Below are positions 38,925 through 46,677 of a DNA stretch of 64,000 nucleotides, one piece after another; positions within the stretch are counted from its first letter, which is position 1, and every line of letters begins with the position of its first letter. The stretch covers positions 1-64,000 of the forward strand of contig NZ_WVTD01000002.1 in the NCBI RefSeq assembly GCF_009856825.1, written 5' to 3'. This stretch comes from Novosphingobium silvae. Lineage in GTDB: Bacteria; Pseudomonadota; Alphaproteobacteria; Sphingomonadales; Sphingomonadaceae. The translations under genes and the position numbers were made by a program. The notes beneath the pieces are model-generated. The model saw nothing but the letters and a program-made list of their open reading frames with translations, had not been told where the DNA came from and did no database searches.

Positions 38925-40484
38925 TTATCTCCGCATCGATTCGGGCGCGACGAGCAGCAGCGCCAAGCCCTGGCTGGGGCTTTCGGCGCGCGCGATCGCC
39001 TGCGCGGTGGTGTCGCTGAGCGCGGCGGGGAAGAGCTGGCTAGCCCGGGCACGCGCATCAAGCGTGTCGCTGATCCGGCCAGCCATGCGCTCGGCCGCCT
39101 CGACGCGGCGCATGACCGCATCGGGGCCGGCCCAGCTAGCGGCAACGTCGTCCCAGCCGGCCGGCGAACCCGGGCGCCACACCGGCTGCCCGAGCTGCGT
39201 GAGCAATCCGGTCACTGCCTGCGGCTGGACCTCGCGGAGCCCAAGCGCACGCATCGCGCCGATGCTCCATTCCCAGGGATTCTTGAACTTGACCGGCGGC
39301 GCGATCCAGCATTCGGGCGCGTCGACGAGCACGCGGTAGAGGCTCGGCAGATCGCCGCCGGTCTTGAGGAACGCGGTTTCGAGCCGCGCGACGAGTGCGA
39401 CGGGCGGATCGTCGCCGGCGAAATGCCGCGCCAGCTTGGTGGTGATATGTCGGGCGGTCGCCGGATGGGTGCCAAGGAAGTCCAGCACGGCTGCCGCCTG
39501 ATCTTCACCCGCTTGAGCGAAGGGCCGGCCGAGCACCGTGCGCGAACCCGGCTCGTGCAGCCGCGCGGCAAACACAAAGCTGCCGGGTTCTCCATCGATG
39601 CCGACGAACCGCGCGCCGGCGCCGCGCCCCAGCCCCGCGACCGTCCAGCCGGTGAGCGCGCGGGCAAGCTCGGTCACGTCGCCCTGGCCATAGCCGGTAC
39701 GAACACCGAGCGTGTGCAGCTCGAGAATCTCGCGCGCGAGATTCTCATTCAGCCCGGCATTCTGGCGGCGCGCTGCGATCTGGCCGCCGGTCGAATTGGG
39801 CCCGATCGACGCTGCCTGATCGAGGTAAAGCAGCATGGCGGGATGACGCTCGACTGCCTGCAGCATGTCGCCGAACTTGCCCATCACATGCGGGCGGATC
39901 GCCTCGAACTCGAGCTGACCGGCCAAGCCGATAACGACGAGCTTGTCGACCGAAACCGCGAAATGGTTCGCCCAGAAATGCACGAGCCGCTCGGCGAAGG
40001 GCGAAGGACTGGTCAGCGCCGTCTGCGCGCGCGCCGCGACCGCGCCCATATAATAGCTGCGTGCCTGATCGCGCGCGAAGCGGCGTGCCTGCGCGACCGG
40101 ATCGCGCGGCGCGGCCGTGCCCCGCTCGGCCATTGCCCCGATTCCACCCTTGTCCTGCAGGCCGGCCTCACCGGCCATCGGCTCGCCGCTCATCGGCGGC
40201 GGCGCATAGCCGGCCGCGCGGCGACGCTGCGGCGTTTGCGGCCGGTCCGCCATCGTCCCCGGATTTTCGTCCCTTTTTTGGCACCGGTTCTGGCGTTGCA
40301 TTTCCAGATAGTCGCTGAGGTTTCCGGCGATCGTGGACGTCGGCGGAAGCGCCGCGATCGCAGCCGGCCGCGGCTCGTAGCGGTCGAGCTGGGCGAGCAG
40401 CCAGGCTTGGGGGCGGTCGAGCGCCGCCTGATCGGGACGCGCGCCCAGGCCGAAGCGGTTGAGGGCAATGGCAGCTGCGGTCAC
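38925..40484 (-). CDS. DUF1800 family protein
   Basis: A GTG at 40484 with GGAGACCGGA upstream gives 519 residues starting VTAAAIALNRFGLGARPDQ. DUF1800 blocks: ALNRFGLGARP, RLVHFWANHFAVSVDK, LNENLAREILELHTLGV, RALTGWTVAGLG and TKLARHFAGDDP. No signal peptide is obvious, so it may be cytoplasmic or exported with its DUF1501 partner. It may act as its partner's binding or maturation factor. The function of this family is not known. It is the seventh gene of the sigma-factor operon. Confidence 0.9.
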   Translation of the reverse strand: MTAAAIALNRFGLGARPDQAALDRPQAWLLAQLDRYEPRPAAIAALPPTSTIAGNLSDYLEMQRQNRCQKRDENPGTMADRPQTPQRRRAAGYAPPPMSGEPMAGEAGLQDKGGIGAMAERGTAAPRDPVAQARRFARDQARSYYMGAVAARAQTALTSPSPFAERLVHFWANHFAVSVDKLVVIGLAGQLEFEAIRPHVMGKFGDMLQAVERHPAMLLYLDQAASIGPNSTGGQIAARRQNAGLNENLAREILELHTLGVRTGYGQGDVTELARALTGWTVAGLGRGAGARFVGIDGEPGSFVFAARLHEPGSRTVLGRPFAQAGEDQAAAVLDFLGTHPATARHITTKLARHFAGDDPPVALVARLETAFLKTGGDLPSLYRVLVDAPECWIAPPVKFKNPWEWSIGAMRALGLREVQPQAVTGLLTQLGQPVWRPGSPAGWDDVAASWAGPDAVMRRVEAAERMAGRISDTLDARARASQLFPAALSDTTAQAIARAESPSQGLALLLVAPESMRR

Positions 40485-40549
40485 TCCGGTCTCCTTCCCG
40501 CCTTCAACGTTGGCAACGCGTAAATCCGTCGCGGCGAAAGCGATTTTCC

Positions 40550-41041
40550 TCAGGGCCGGTTCGGCTGGGGTCGCGCCTCCCTCGAGCGGCGCAGCGTGCC
40601 CGACCGGTCGAGACCTTCGGCAAGGGCGATTCGCTCGTCGGCCGGAAGTCGCGACGCGACGTCGACAACCGCGGTTTCCAGGCGCGTGCGAATGGCGATA
40701 TCGGCGGCGCGCGCGCGGCCCAGCGTGGCATCGAGCGCGGCGCGGTCGAGCTCGGGCTGGACGAGCAGCCGTCCGGCTTCGCGCCGCGCCCCCCGTGCGC
40801 GCTCCACTTCGGGCTTGAGCGACTGGGCGGCGGCGCGAACCGCCTGGCGCAGCGCCCGCCGGTTCTCGGGCGCGAGCGCCTCGGCCGCCTGGCGCAGCCG
40901 CGCGGGGCGGCCGATCCCCGCGAGCGGGCGCTGCGCATCGACCCGCTTCCACATGATGGCCGCGCCAACCACGCCGCCGATCACGAAGACGTTGAGGATC
41001 AGCGAGACGATCAGCACGATGCGCAACGTGCGGCTGCTCAT
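40550..41041 (-). CDS. CpxP/ZraP-like periplasmic sensor protein
   Basis: A 163-residue protein starting MSSRTLRIVLIVSLILNVFV. One N-terminal membrane helix (residues 7-30) anchors a periplasmic region of long charged helices (RQAAEALAPENRRALRQAVR, LGRARAADIAIRTRLE). The layout is that of the heavy-metal-resistance/CpxP-ZraP family, which detects envelope stress or metal. Its ATG overlaps the anti-sigma stop. It probably senses and transmits a periplasmic signal to the anti-sigma protein. Confidence 0.7.
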   Translation of the reverse strand: MSSRTLRIVLIVSLILNVFVIGGVVGAAIMWKRVDAQRPLAGIGRPARLRQAAEALAPENRRALRQAVRAAAQSLKPEVERARGARREAGRLLVQPELDRAALDATLGRARAADIAIRTRLETAVVDVASRLPADERIALAEGLDRSGTLRRSREARPQPNRP

Positions 41042-41475
41042 GGGGCGGTCCCGTCAAGGTCGACTTCGCCGAAGATGGTCTGTTCCTCCGCCAGTCCGGT
41101 GCTGCGATGATCGAGCAGCGCCGGCGTCGCCAGCGACAAGGCGAGCGCGCCGGTCACGGCGCCGGCAAGCCCGATGCCCGCCAGACCAAGCCCGGACCAC
41201 CACAGCTTCGCGCGCGACCAAAGCAGGCCGGGCTGTGGCGCGGATGACAGGATGCGGCCGATCAGCGCCGACGATGGCGCGGGGACCCGGTGCCGATCGA
41301 GCAGTCCGTCGAGTGTCGCGGCGCGCGCGAGAACATCGCGGGCATTTGCGGGATCGGTCGCAAGCATGGCCTGGGCCGCGTCCTGCTCGTGCGATGGCCA
41401 GCGGCGCAAATCCGCGCCATAGGCATCGGCCAATGCGGCGAAGCGCTCGGGCGTCATCGCTGCATCATTGGTCAT
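41038..41475 (-). CDS. Putative membrane anti-sigma factor
   Basis: A 145-residue protein. The N-terminal soluble 75 residues contain PERFAALADAYGADLRRWP and helices resembling anti-sigma domains, with no cysteine/zinc motif. One membrane segment (about residues 93-116, GLGLAGIGLAGAVTGALALSL) precedes a short periplasmic tail. It overlaps the sigma gene by 11 bases and the next gene by an ATGA overlap. That is a classic sigma/anti-sigma arrangement, and it should hold the sigma factor inactive at the membrane. Confidence 0.75.
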   Translation of the reverse strand: MTNDAAMTPERFAALADAYGADLRRWPSHEQDAAQAMLATDPANARDVLARAATLDGLLDRHRVPAPSSALIGRILSSAPQPGLLWSRAKLWWSGLGLAGIGLAGAVTGALALSLATPALLDHRSTGLAEEQTIFGEVDLDGTAP

Positions 41476-42025
41476 CGGCGTCCTCCTTGAGCAGGGTACG
41501 CAACGCGCGCCGGGCGCGCGACAGCAGGCTTTCGAGCGCTTCCACGCTCACGCCCATCGCCGCGGCGGCCTCGCCATTGGACAGTTCCTGATAATATTGC
41601 AGCACGATCGCCTCGCGCTGGCGTTTTGGAAGAGCCTGCAACGCTGCCGCGACCGCCGCCGAAATACCCGCTTCCTCCAGACCGGCGTCGGGCGCCGGCC
41701 CCGGGTCGAGCCGGTCGAGCGCGTTGTCCGTCGCCACTTCGCGCCGCCGCCGCAGCCGGTCGTAGCACAGGTTGAGCGCGACGCGGTGCAGCCAGGTGTC
41801 GAAGCGTGCCGCGCCCGGCCGCCAGTGTGGCGCTTGCCGCCAGAGGCGCACGAAGCTCTCCTGCGCGACATCTTCCGCCTCCGCAGCGTCGCCCAGCATC
41901 CGCGTCGCCAGCGCGAGCAGGCGCGGCAGCTTGCGCGCGACCATCTCGCGCGCCGCACCGCCGTCGCCCTTCCCGACAAGCGTGAGCAGCGCCGCATCGG
42001 GATCCTCGCCGGGAGGAGCGGTCAA
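41465..42025 (-). CDS. ECF-type RNA polymerase sigma factor
   Basis: A 186-residue protein. Region 2: ARKLPRLLALATRMLGDAAE, then AEDVAQESFVRLWRQ and FDTWLHRVALNLCYDRLRRR. Region 4: LPKRQREAIVLQYYQELSNG with recognition helix AAAMGVSVEALESLLSRARR. The linker with DPGPAPDAG is short. It would recruit polymerase to a small set of promoters, probably including its own operon. It is followed by the anti-sigma gene. Confidence 0.93.
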   Translation of the reverse strand: MTAPPGEDPDAALLTLVGKGDGGAAREMVARKLPRLLALATRMLGDAAEAEDVAQESFVRLWRQAPHWRPGAARFDTWLHRVALNLCYDRLRRRREVATDNALDRLDPGPAPDAGLEEAGISAAVAAALQALPKRQREAIVLQYYQELSNGEAAAAMGVSVEALESLLSRARRALRTLLKEDADDQ

Positions 42026-42046
42026 GGACCCGGACTCCGGGCGACC

Positions 42047-42418
42047 TCAATCGCCCACTCTCCCCCGGACCGCGCGGCGTTCGTCGGCAGTGAGGAGGCC
42101 GTCTTTGTCAGCGTCCATCCGCACAAAGCGGCGGGCCAGCAGAGCGTCGAGCTCGGCAGTATCGAGCGCGCCATCGCGGTTGGCGTCGATCCGGTCGAAC
42201 ATCTTCGCCGGATCGCCTTTGACTTCGGCCCCAGCGGCTTGCCGCCGCGCGGTCCATTCGGCCTTGGCAAGCCGTCCGTCGCCGTTGGTGTCGGCCTGGA
42301 GCAGCCGCGTGCGCGCCGCCGCCTGGAATGTCGCCAGGTCGACGCCTTGCGGCGCGGCGGCGGCGGGGGTGGCGAGCGCCATCACGCTCGAGAATATCAG
42401 AGGTATCTTCATACGCAT
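42047..42418 (-). CDS. Secreted EF-hand protein
   Basis: The ATG at 42418 gives 123 residues with a signal peptide (MKIPLIFSSVMALATPAAAA). Three EF-hand calcium loops are visible: DTNGDGRLAKAE, DANRDGALDTAE and DADKDGLLTADE. All have the acid/Asn and Gly pattern for calcium binding. It lies in the middle of the sigma-factor operon, 21 bp upstream of the ECF gene, and its ATG overlaps the preceding stop. It probably buffers or senses calcium in the periplasm. Confidence 0.88.
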   Translation of the reverse strand: MRMKIPLIFSSVMALATPAAAAPQGVDLATFQAAARTRLLQADTNGDGRLAKAEWTARRQAAGAEVKGDPAKMFDRIDANRDGALDTAELDALLARRFVRMDADKDGLLTADERRAVRGRVGD

Positions 42419-42838
42419 CAGCGGCACCTTCCATAGCGATCGGGCGAGGCTCCGGGTCCGCCGCGCCAGCCGGGCGGATTCTCCCAGTTCGTCCCGGGTC
42501 CGCCACGGGGGCCAGGCGGGTTGCCGTCGCGGTCGAGCCAGCAGCGGCGCGCCTGGTTCCACCAGCCCCAACGGGGGATGCCAGTAGCCATGACCGGCGT
42601 GATAATAATAGCCGCCCGGGCGAAGCACAAACACCACCGGCCGGCCGCGGATCACGAACCGCCGCCGGTCGGGCGACGCGCCAAGACCCCCGCTCGGACC
42701 CCGCGGATTTTCCCAGTTGGTGCCCGGTCCGCCGCGTGGCCCCGGAGGATTATTGTCGCGATCTTGTGCCTCGGCCGGCGTCGCGGCGATCATGCCCGCA
42801 GCCATCAGGACACTCGGCGATACTCTGAGCCCGATCAT
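42418..42838 (-). pseudogene. Secreted Pro/Gly-rich repeat protein interrupted by a frameshift
   Basis: From the ATG at 42838 the reading begins MIGLRVSPSVLMAAGMIAAT, a signal peptide, then PGPRGGPGTNWENP-RGPSGG and GASPDRRRFV, a middle GGYYYHAGHGYWHPP. Past a run of five Gs (42573-42577, plus strand) the frame is lost. One base fewer restores PRWGWWNQARRCWLDRDG and a second copy of PGPRGGPGTNWENP ending GASPDRYGRCR. The natural stop then overlaps the EF-hand ATG as TGATG. The match of the two repeat copies and the coupled stop argue for one gene of about 140 residues with a one-base insertion. Real mutation or sequencing error cannot be told apart. Confidence 0.75.
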
Positions 42839-42839
42839 G

Positions 42840-43146
42840 TCAACGGTCCCGGCGATTGTGCTTCTTGGCGTAGATGCTGGCGCTTGCCCGATCCTGACGG
42901 GCGTGCAGCCGTGCGCGCTCGCGTGGGCCAAGCCCGCCGCCATCAGCCCGCATCCGTGCCTCGGTGCGACCGATCCGATACTGTTGGCGGCCGAGCCGCG
43001 TCGCCTCGCGGCCAGTGAGTTCGCCCGATTTCCAGCCCTGCGCGATCCGGTCGCGCTGGTGGTGCTGGCGTCCATTGACCTGCGCCGACGCCGGCACCGC
43101 CGCGACGATGCCAAGCCCGGCCAGGGCCGCGATGACCATCTTCATG
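42840..43146 (-). CDS. Small secreted protein at the head of the sigma-factor operon
   Basis: The ATG at 43146 with GGGAGA upstream gives 101 residues. The signal peptide is MKMVIAALAGLGIVAAVPASA. The mature part is basic and helical (REATRLGRQQYRIGRTEARM, RERARLHARQDRAS) with many Arg. Its stop is one base before the ATG of the frameshifted repeat protein. It is probably the first gene of the eight-gene transcript. I recognise no named family, although Arg-rich secreted proteins of this pattern are common in sphingomonads. Confidence 0.65.
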
Positions 43147-43322
43147 TCCAAGTCTCCCATGACGCAATTACCCGCCGGCACTTGCGCGACCGACAGGGCT
43201 TGAACGGATCAGCGCCGGCCATCCGTCGCGCCGATCGAAAAAAATCGACCCGCGCGCTGCTCGATTGCCCGGGAAGGCCGGCCTGCCCGACCTGTGGGCC
43301 CGATGCCTGCCACGCCATCGGC

Positions 43323-43601
43323 TCAGCTCTCCGTTCGGCGGTGAGCAAGGCGACCTCGACGTGTAGTCGGCTGCCGGGTCGGACCGGAGGCGACGGTGCC
43401 GCCCATCGCCTCGGCCAGCGCACGCACGATCGCGAGGCCGAGCTCGGCGCCGCCGCTCCCGCCGGCGCGCAAGGGATCGAGCCGTGCATAGGCGGCTCCG
43501 AGCCACGCCCGATCAGCGGGAGCGACGCCGGTCCGTCGTCGATGAGCGACGGTAGGGTCTGCTGTCGGCTCGTTCGATCCAAACCGTGACCGTGGAAGCA
43601 T
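43323..43601 (-). pseudogene. Histidine kinase C-terminal remnant
   Basis: The frame reads VAPADRAWLGAAYARLDPLR, then GGSGGAELGLAIVRALAEAM, which is the G1/G2 end of a HATPase domain. In another frame 20 codons earlier LIDDGP gives the preceding G1 box. So about 70 residues of an EnvZ-type sensor kinase survive with at least one frameshift. No intact sensor or HisKA is found upstream. It is distinct from the intact kinase at 48.6 kb. Confidence 0.65.
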
Positions 43602-43810
43602 TACCGCAGCGCGTTGTCGACCATAGCCGAAGGCGACGCTAGAATAGGCGATGGCGGTCTTCCGCGGTTTTCGCGCCCAGCGCCGGACAGGCCCTCTTAC
43701 TGCTCCAATGCCGCCAAGGCGCCGTCTGCCTCAGTTCACCGCCGCAAGCTGGTCGCAAACACGACTGCTTGCAGCGCAGTCTCCTGCCCACGCCAACCGA
43801 CAGCAATAGA

Positions 43811-44539
43811 TCACCGCCGCCGCCTTCTCGCTTTAATGATCTGGAGAGCCTCTTCGGCGACAAAGCCACCGTCCTGATCCTGATCGAGATATTGGAACCG
43901 CTGCTGGGCAGCTTTCAGAAATTCAGCTTCGGTGATGCCGCGATTGAAGTTGGTGTCAGCCGATGCGACGGGTTGCGGAATGGGCAACAGTCCGTAGAGT
44001 TCTAGCCCCTGAGGCCTATTGGCTGCCATCTTCTGCGCCTTCGCTATCTTATCCGCAATATCGCCTCGAGCACCCATACCACGCATCGAGCCCATGCCGC
44101 CCGCGCCACCGCCGCCCATCGAGCCCATGCCGCCCAGGCCACCGCCGCCCATCTTACCCTTACCGGCAGGCATGCCCGGCCTTGGGATAGAGCGACCGCG
44201 CAACGGATCGCGGATCTCCGGAACGATCTCCTCTTCATAGCGCGTGATTTCCGCGGGTCCGATCTCTTCATCGCCATCCACGTTGAGGACCTTGTAGAAG
44301 CGGAGAGCGTCAGCCCCGAATTCCGCCGAGTCGAGTCTGCCATTGTGGTCGAGGTCGGCGGCCGTGAACCACATCATGAACGGTCGCTCGGTGCTGTCGG
44401 GTGACGGGCGAAATGGCTCTCCCATCGGGCTGACAAACATTGCCTGGGCCTGAGAGGCATTTTTGGCGCTCGCCGCCTGGGGATTGCCCAAGCTTGAGAG
44501 TCCGCCAAGAAGCGCAATCACTATGATCCTTTGTCGCAT
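43811..44539 (-). CDS. Secreted EF-hand protein with Gly/Met-rich centre
   Basis: The ATG at 44539 with GGAG upstream gives 242 residues. Signal peptide MRQRIIVIALLGGLSSLG. EF-hand-like loops are DLDHNGRLDSAE, NVDGDEEIGPAE, DTNFNRGITEAE and DQDQDGGFVAEE. The third lacks acidic positions and may not bind calcium. Between the pairs is a Gly/Met-rich low-complexity stretch (GGGGLGGMGSMGGGG). A GTTAC box lies 62 bp upstream. Probably a periplasmic calcium binder of the regulon. Confidence 0.85.
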   Translation of the reverse strand: MRQRIIVIALLGGLSSLGNPQAASAKNASQAQAMFVSPMGEPFRPSPDSTERPFMMWFTAADLDHNGRLDSAEFGADALRFYKVLNVDGDEEIGPAEITRYEEEIVPEIRDPLRGRSIPRPGMPAGKGKMGGGGLGGMGSMGGGGAGGMGSMRGMGARGDIADKIAKAQKMAANRPQGLELYGLLPIPQPVASADTNFNRGITEAEFLKAAQQRFQYLDQDQDGGFVAEEALQIIKARRRRR

Positions 44540-44601
44540 ATGACATCTCCGAACTCGAAGACGCACATTTGAATCCTTCTATTTCGCCCGAATGAGGTTG
44601 T

Positions 44602-44616
44602 GTAACAAAGGGTATT
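44602..44616 (-). promoter_or_regulatory. GTTAC tandem box upstream of the EF-hand gene
   Basis: On the minus strand AATAC-N5-GTTAC, 10-bp period, 62 bp upstream of the ATG at 44539. It is one of five related sites in 44.6-54 kb. Confidence 0.55.
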
Positions 44617-44640
44617 CAGCATGCTTTGAGATTGTCCTTA

Positions 44641-45493
44641 GGGTCCAGACTCGTTCAGAGCCAGAAGGCCACGGCAGCTGCGAGGCTTACGGCTGAGAGG
44701 AAGTTTCTGGCGAGCTTGTCGTAGCGTGTAGCGATGCGGCGGAAGTCCTTGAGGCGGCAGAACATCGCCTCCACCCGCCATCGATCTTTGTAGCGGCGTT
44801 CGTCGTACTGGATCGGGCGCTTGCGGTTGCGCCGCCCTGGGATGACCGGGATCGTGCCCTGTTCGCGCAAGGTGGCCCTGATACGGTTGGCATCGTAACC
44901 GCGGTCGGCGATCACCCGCTTCATGCCGGTGGTCTCGCCGATCAGAATGTCGGCCCCTTTCACATCCGAGGTGTTGCCAGGCGTCAGGACGAGGCGGAGC
45001 GGCCTTCCCAGAACATCGACAAGGGCGTGGATCTTCGTTGTCCGGCCGCCACGCGAGATCCCAATGGCATTGGCTCGCGCCCCCCCTTTGCCCCACCGGC
45101 GCTGCGGTGGGCCTTGATGTAGCTGCTGTCGATCTGACCGGTTTCGGCAATCCAGCCTTCCTCCGTCAGCGCCGCCAGAATGCGGGTCCAGATGCCCCGG
45201 CGGCTCCACCGGTTCCAGCGATTATAGACGGTCGTCGACGGGCCGTATTCGGCAGGACAGTCGGCCCAGCGACCGCCACACTTGAGCATGTGAATGATGC
45301 CCGAGATCACCCTGCGATCATCGACCCGCCGCGCGCCGGGCTGGTTCATCGGCAAGTGCGGCTCGATGGCAGCCCAAGCTTCATCCGATAACCAGAACAA
45401 CGAACGCGACATTCTCAAAGCCTCCTGCCTCAGCGGAGACCTCCTGAATCAATGCGCACGCCGATTTTCAAGAGGCTGATTGGGTTTGGACCC
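44641..45493. mobile_element. IS5-family (IS427-group) insertion sequence, 853 bp
   Basis: Ends are GGGTCCAGACTCGTTCAG at 44641 and, reverse-complemented, GGGTCCAAACCCAATCAG ending at 45493. Two-base TA duplications flank it (44639-44640 and 45494-45495). Without the insert the target reads TCCTAGGA, matching the group's CTAG preference. It carries one transposase with the group's frameshift. It appears intact. Confidence 0.93.
44655..45412 (-). CDS. IS5-family (IS427 group) transposase, frameshifted in a G7 run
   Basis: The first frame starts at 45412 (MSRSLFWLSDEAWAAIEPHL) and carries QIDSSYIKAHRSAGGAKGG. A run of seven Gs on the coding strand (plus-strand Cs at 45080-45086) lets ribosomes shift into the second frame, which continues ARANAIGISRGGRTTKIHAL. 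The DDE residues are Asp in IDSSYIKAHR, Asp in ADRGYDANRIR and Glu in RWRVEAMFCRLKDF. The C-terminus AARNF-like RNFLSAVSLAAAVAFWL closes the protein 14 bases from the right inverted repeat. It cuts and pastes the element. It is complete by motif and length. Confidence 0.92.
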
Positions 45494-45569
45494 TAGGACA
45501 GATTCGTGCTGTGAGATCGAACCCGGCCGTCGGCATCTGGCTGGCCTCGGCACCGTAGCAGCCCGCTCT

Positions 45570-45594
45570 CATACACTTTGTTACCTGCTGTTAC
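45570..45594 (+). promoter_or_regulatory. GTTAC tandem box upstream of the first secreted YYSG-type protein
   Basis: CATAC-N5-GTTAC-N5-GTTAC at 45570-45594 with exact 10-bp spacing. A TATTAT at 45603 would suit a -10 element. It ends 78 bp before the ATG at 45673. The IS427 element separates it from the 44602 box. Confidence 0.6.
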
Positions 45595-45672
45595 CGTGCG
45601 GTATTATTGGGATTACCGCGCCACTCCATAGACGAGGCTGACAGGGATCAGTTTTCGCAAGGAGTCAGCATC

Positions 45673-46263
45673 ATGTTCAGATGGTTGGTGCCCGTTGTGG
45701 CCGTGAGCGCGTTGGCGCTGTCCAGTTCGCCCAGCTTGGCGCAGTCGAGGGAGAGATCGGTGAGCGTACAGGGGCCGCACGGGCGCGGCGGAACCGTTCA
45801 GCGCTCGGTCGAGCGTCGTCCGGGTGGCGCGTCGGTCGAGCGTAGCCTCGACACCAATGATGGCCGTCATTTTGAAGCGTCGCGGAGCGCAGCCTGGGGC
45901 GGCGGCTACTATTCCGGAAGCCGAACCGTGACCGGCCCGAACGGCGGCACGGTGACACGCAGGGCGACCGTCGACGCGTGGCACAGACCGCTGCCACCAG
46001 CCGGCTATTGGGGACCTCGGCGCGGATACTATTTCGCGCCCGGCTATGGCTATTTTCCGGTGACCGCGCCTTACTATGCGCGCCCATGGACGATTGGCGC
46101 GATCGTACCAGTTTCCTTACGCCGCTACTATGTGCCGGTGCCGGCGGTCTACGGGCTCCCGGTCGCACCGGTCGGCCATAGCTGGATTTTCGTCGGAAAC
46201 CGCACTGCCCTGGTGGCGGGACGCACCGGCGTGATCGTCCGCCTGGGCCCGGTGTTCTGGTGA
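45673..46263 (+). CDS. Secreted Gly/Tyr/Arg-rich protein (paralogue of the 54035 protein)
   Basis: The ATG at 45673 with AAGGAG upstream gives 196 residues. Signal peptide MFRWLVPVVAVSALALSSSPSLAQ. The mature N-terminus has short beta-like repeats: ERSVSVQGPHGRGGTVQRSV, then SLDTNDGRHFEASRS and WGGGYYSGSRTVTGPNGG. The second half is aromatic-rich (PAGYWGPRRGYYFAPGYGY). The repeat half resembles the 54035 protein (RSRSVNVQGANGGGFVKQRS). It may be an outer-membrane or surface protein. The next gene overlaps its stop. Confidence 0.75.
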   Translation: MFRWLVPVVAVSALALSSSPSLAQSRERSVSVQGPHGRGGTVQRSVERRPGGASVERSLDTNDGRHFEASRSAAWGGGYYSGSRTVTGPNGGTVTRRATVDAWHRPLPPAGYWGPRRGYYFAPGYGYFPVTAPYYARPWTIGAIVPVSLRRYYVPVPAVYGLPVAPVGHSWIFVGNRTALVAGRTGVIVRLGPVFW

Positions 46264-46619
46264 GCGTGCAAGCTGAAGGGCTCGACGATCACGGAGCGCC
46301 GCGGCCTGCCGTCATCGATCCTGAATCGCCCTTGCCGTTCGCGGCGCTCTACTTCTGGGATGTCGAGGAAACGCGGAAGGGCGAGTTCAAGATGGCGTGG
46401 AACATTGCCATGCTGGCAATGCGGAAACAGAGCGGCGCCGCCGCATCGCTGCTCGCGACCGCATCCGATGGGACATTGATCGCGACGATCCTGTGGCCGG
46501 AGGGACAAGCCAGGGCGGCCGCTCTAGTGGACGGCGGAACGCTCTCCGATCTGCCTTGCAGATCCATGAGAGAGGAATGCTTCCTGCTCCCACCATCGGT
46601 GAAACAGCTGTCGCGCTGA
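46260..46619 (+). CDS. Hypothetical protein
   Basis: A GTG start overlaps the previous stop as GTGA; the frame gives 119 residues. The N-terminus is acidic. The centre reads FAALYFWDVEETRKGEFKMA and the end ECFLLPPSVKQLSR. It has no signal peptide or membrane segment and I recognise no family. Coupling to the secreted protein makes it a partner candidate, for instance a regulator or chaperone. A shorter start at MAWNIAMLAMRK is possible. Confidence 0.55.
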   Translation: MSVQAEGLDDHGAPRPAVIDPESPLPFAALYFWDVEETRKGEFKMAWNIAMLAMRKQSGAAASLLATASDGTLIATILWPEGQARAAALVDGGTLSDLPCRSMREECFLLPPSVKQLSR

Positions 46620-46677
46620 CAGAAGGGGTTCAAAGGGCCGGACCCGTGGGCGCGATCGATTTCGTGCGGAGTCAGCT

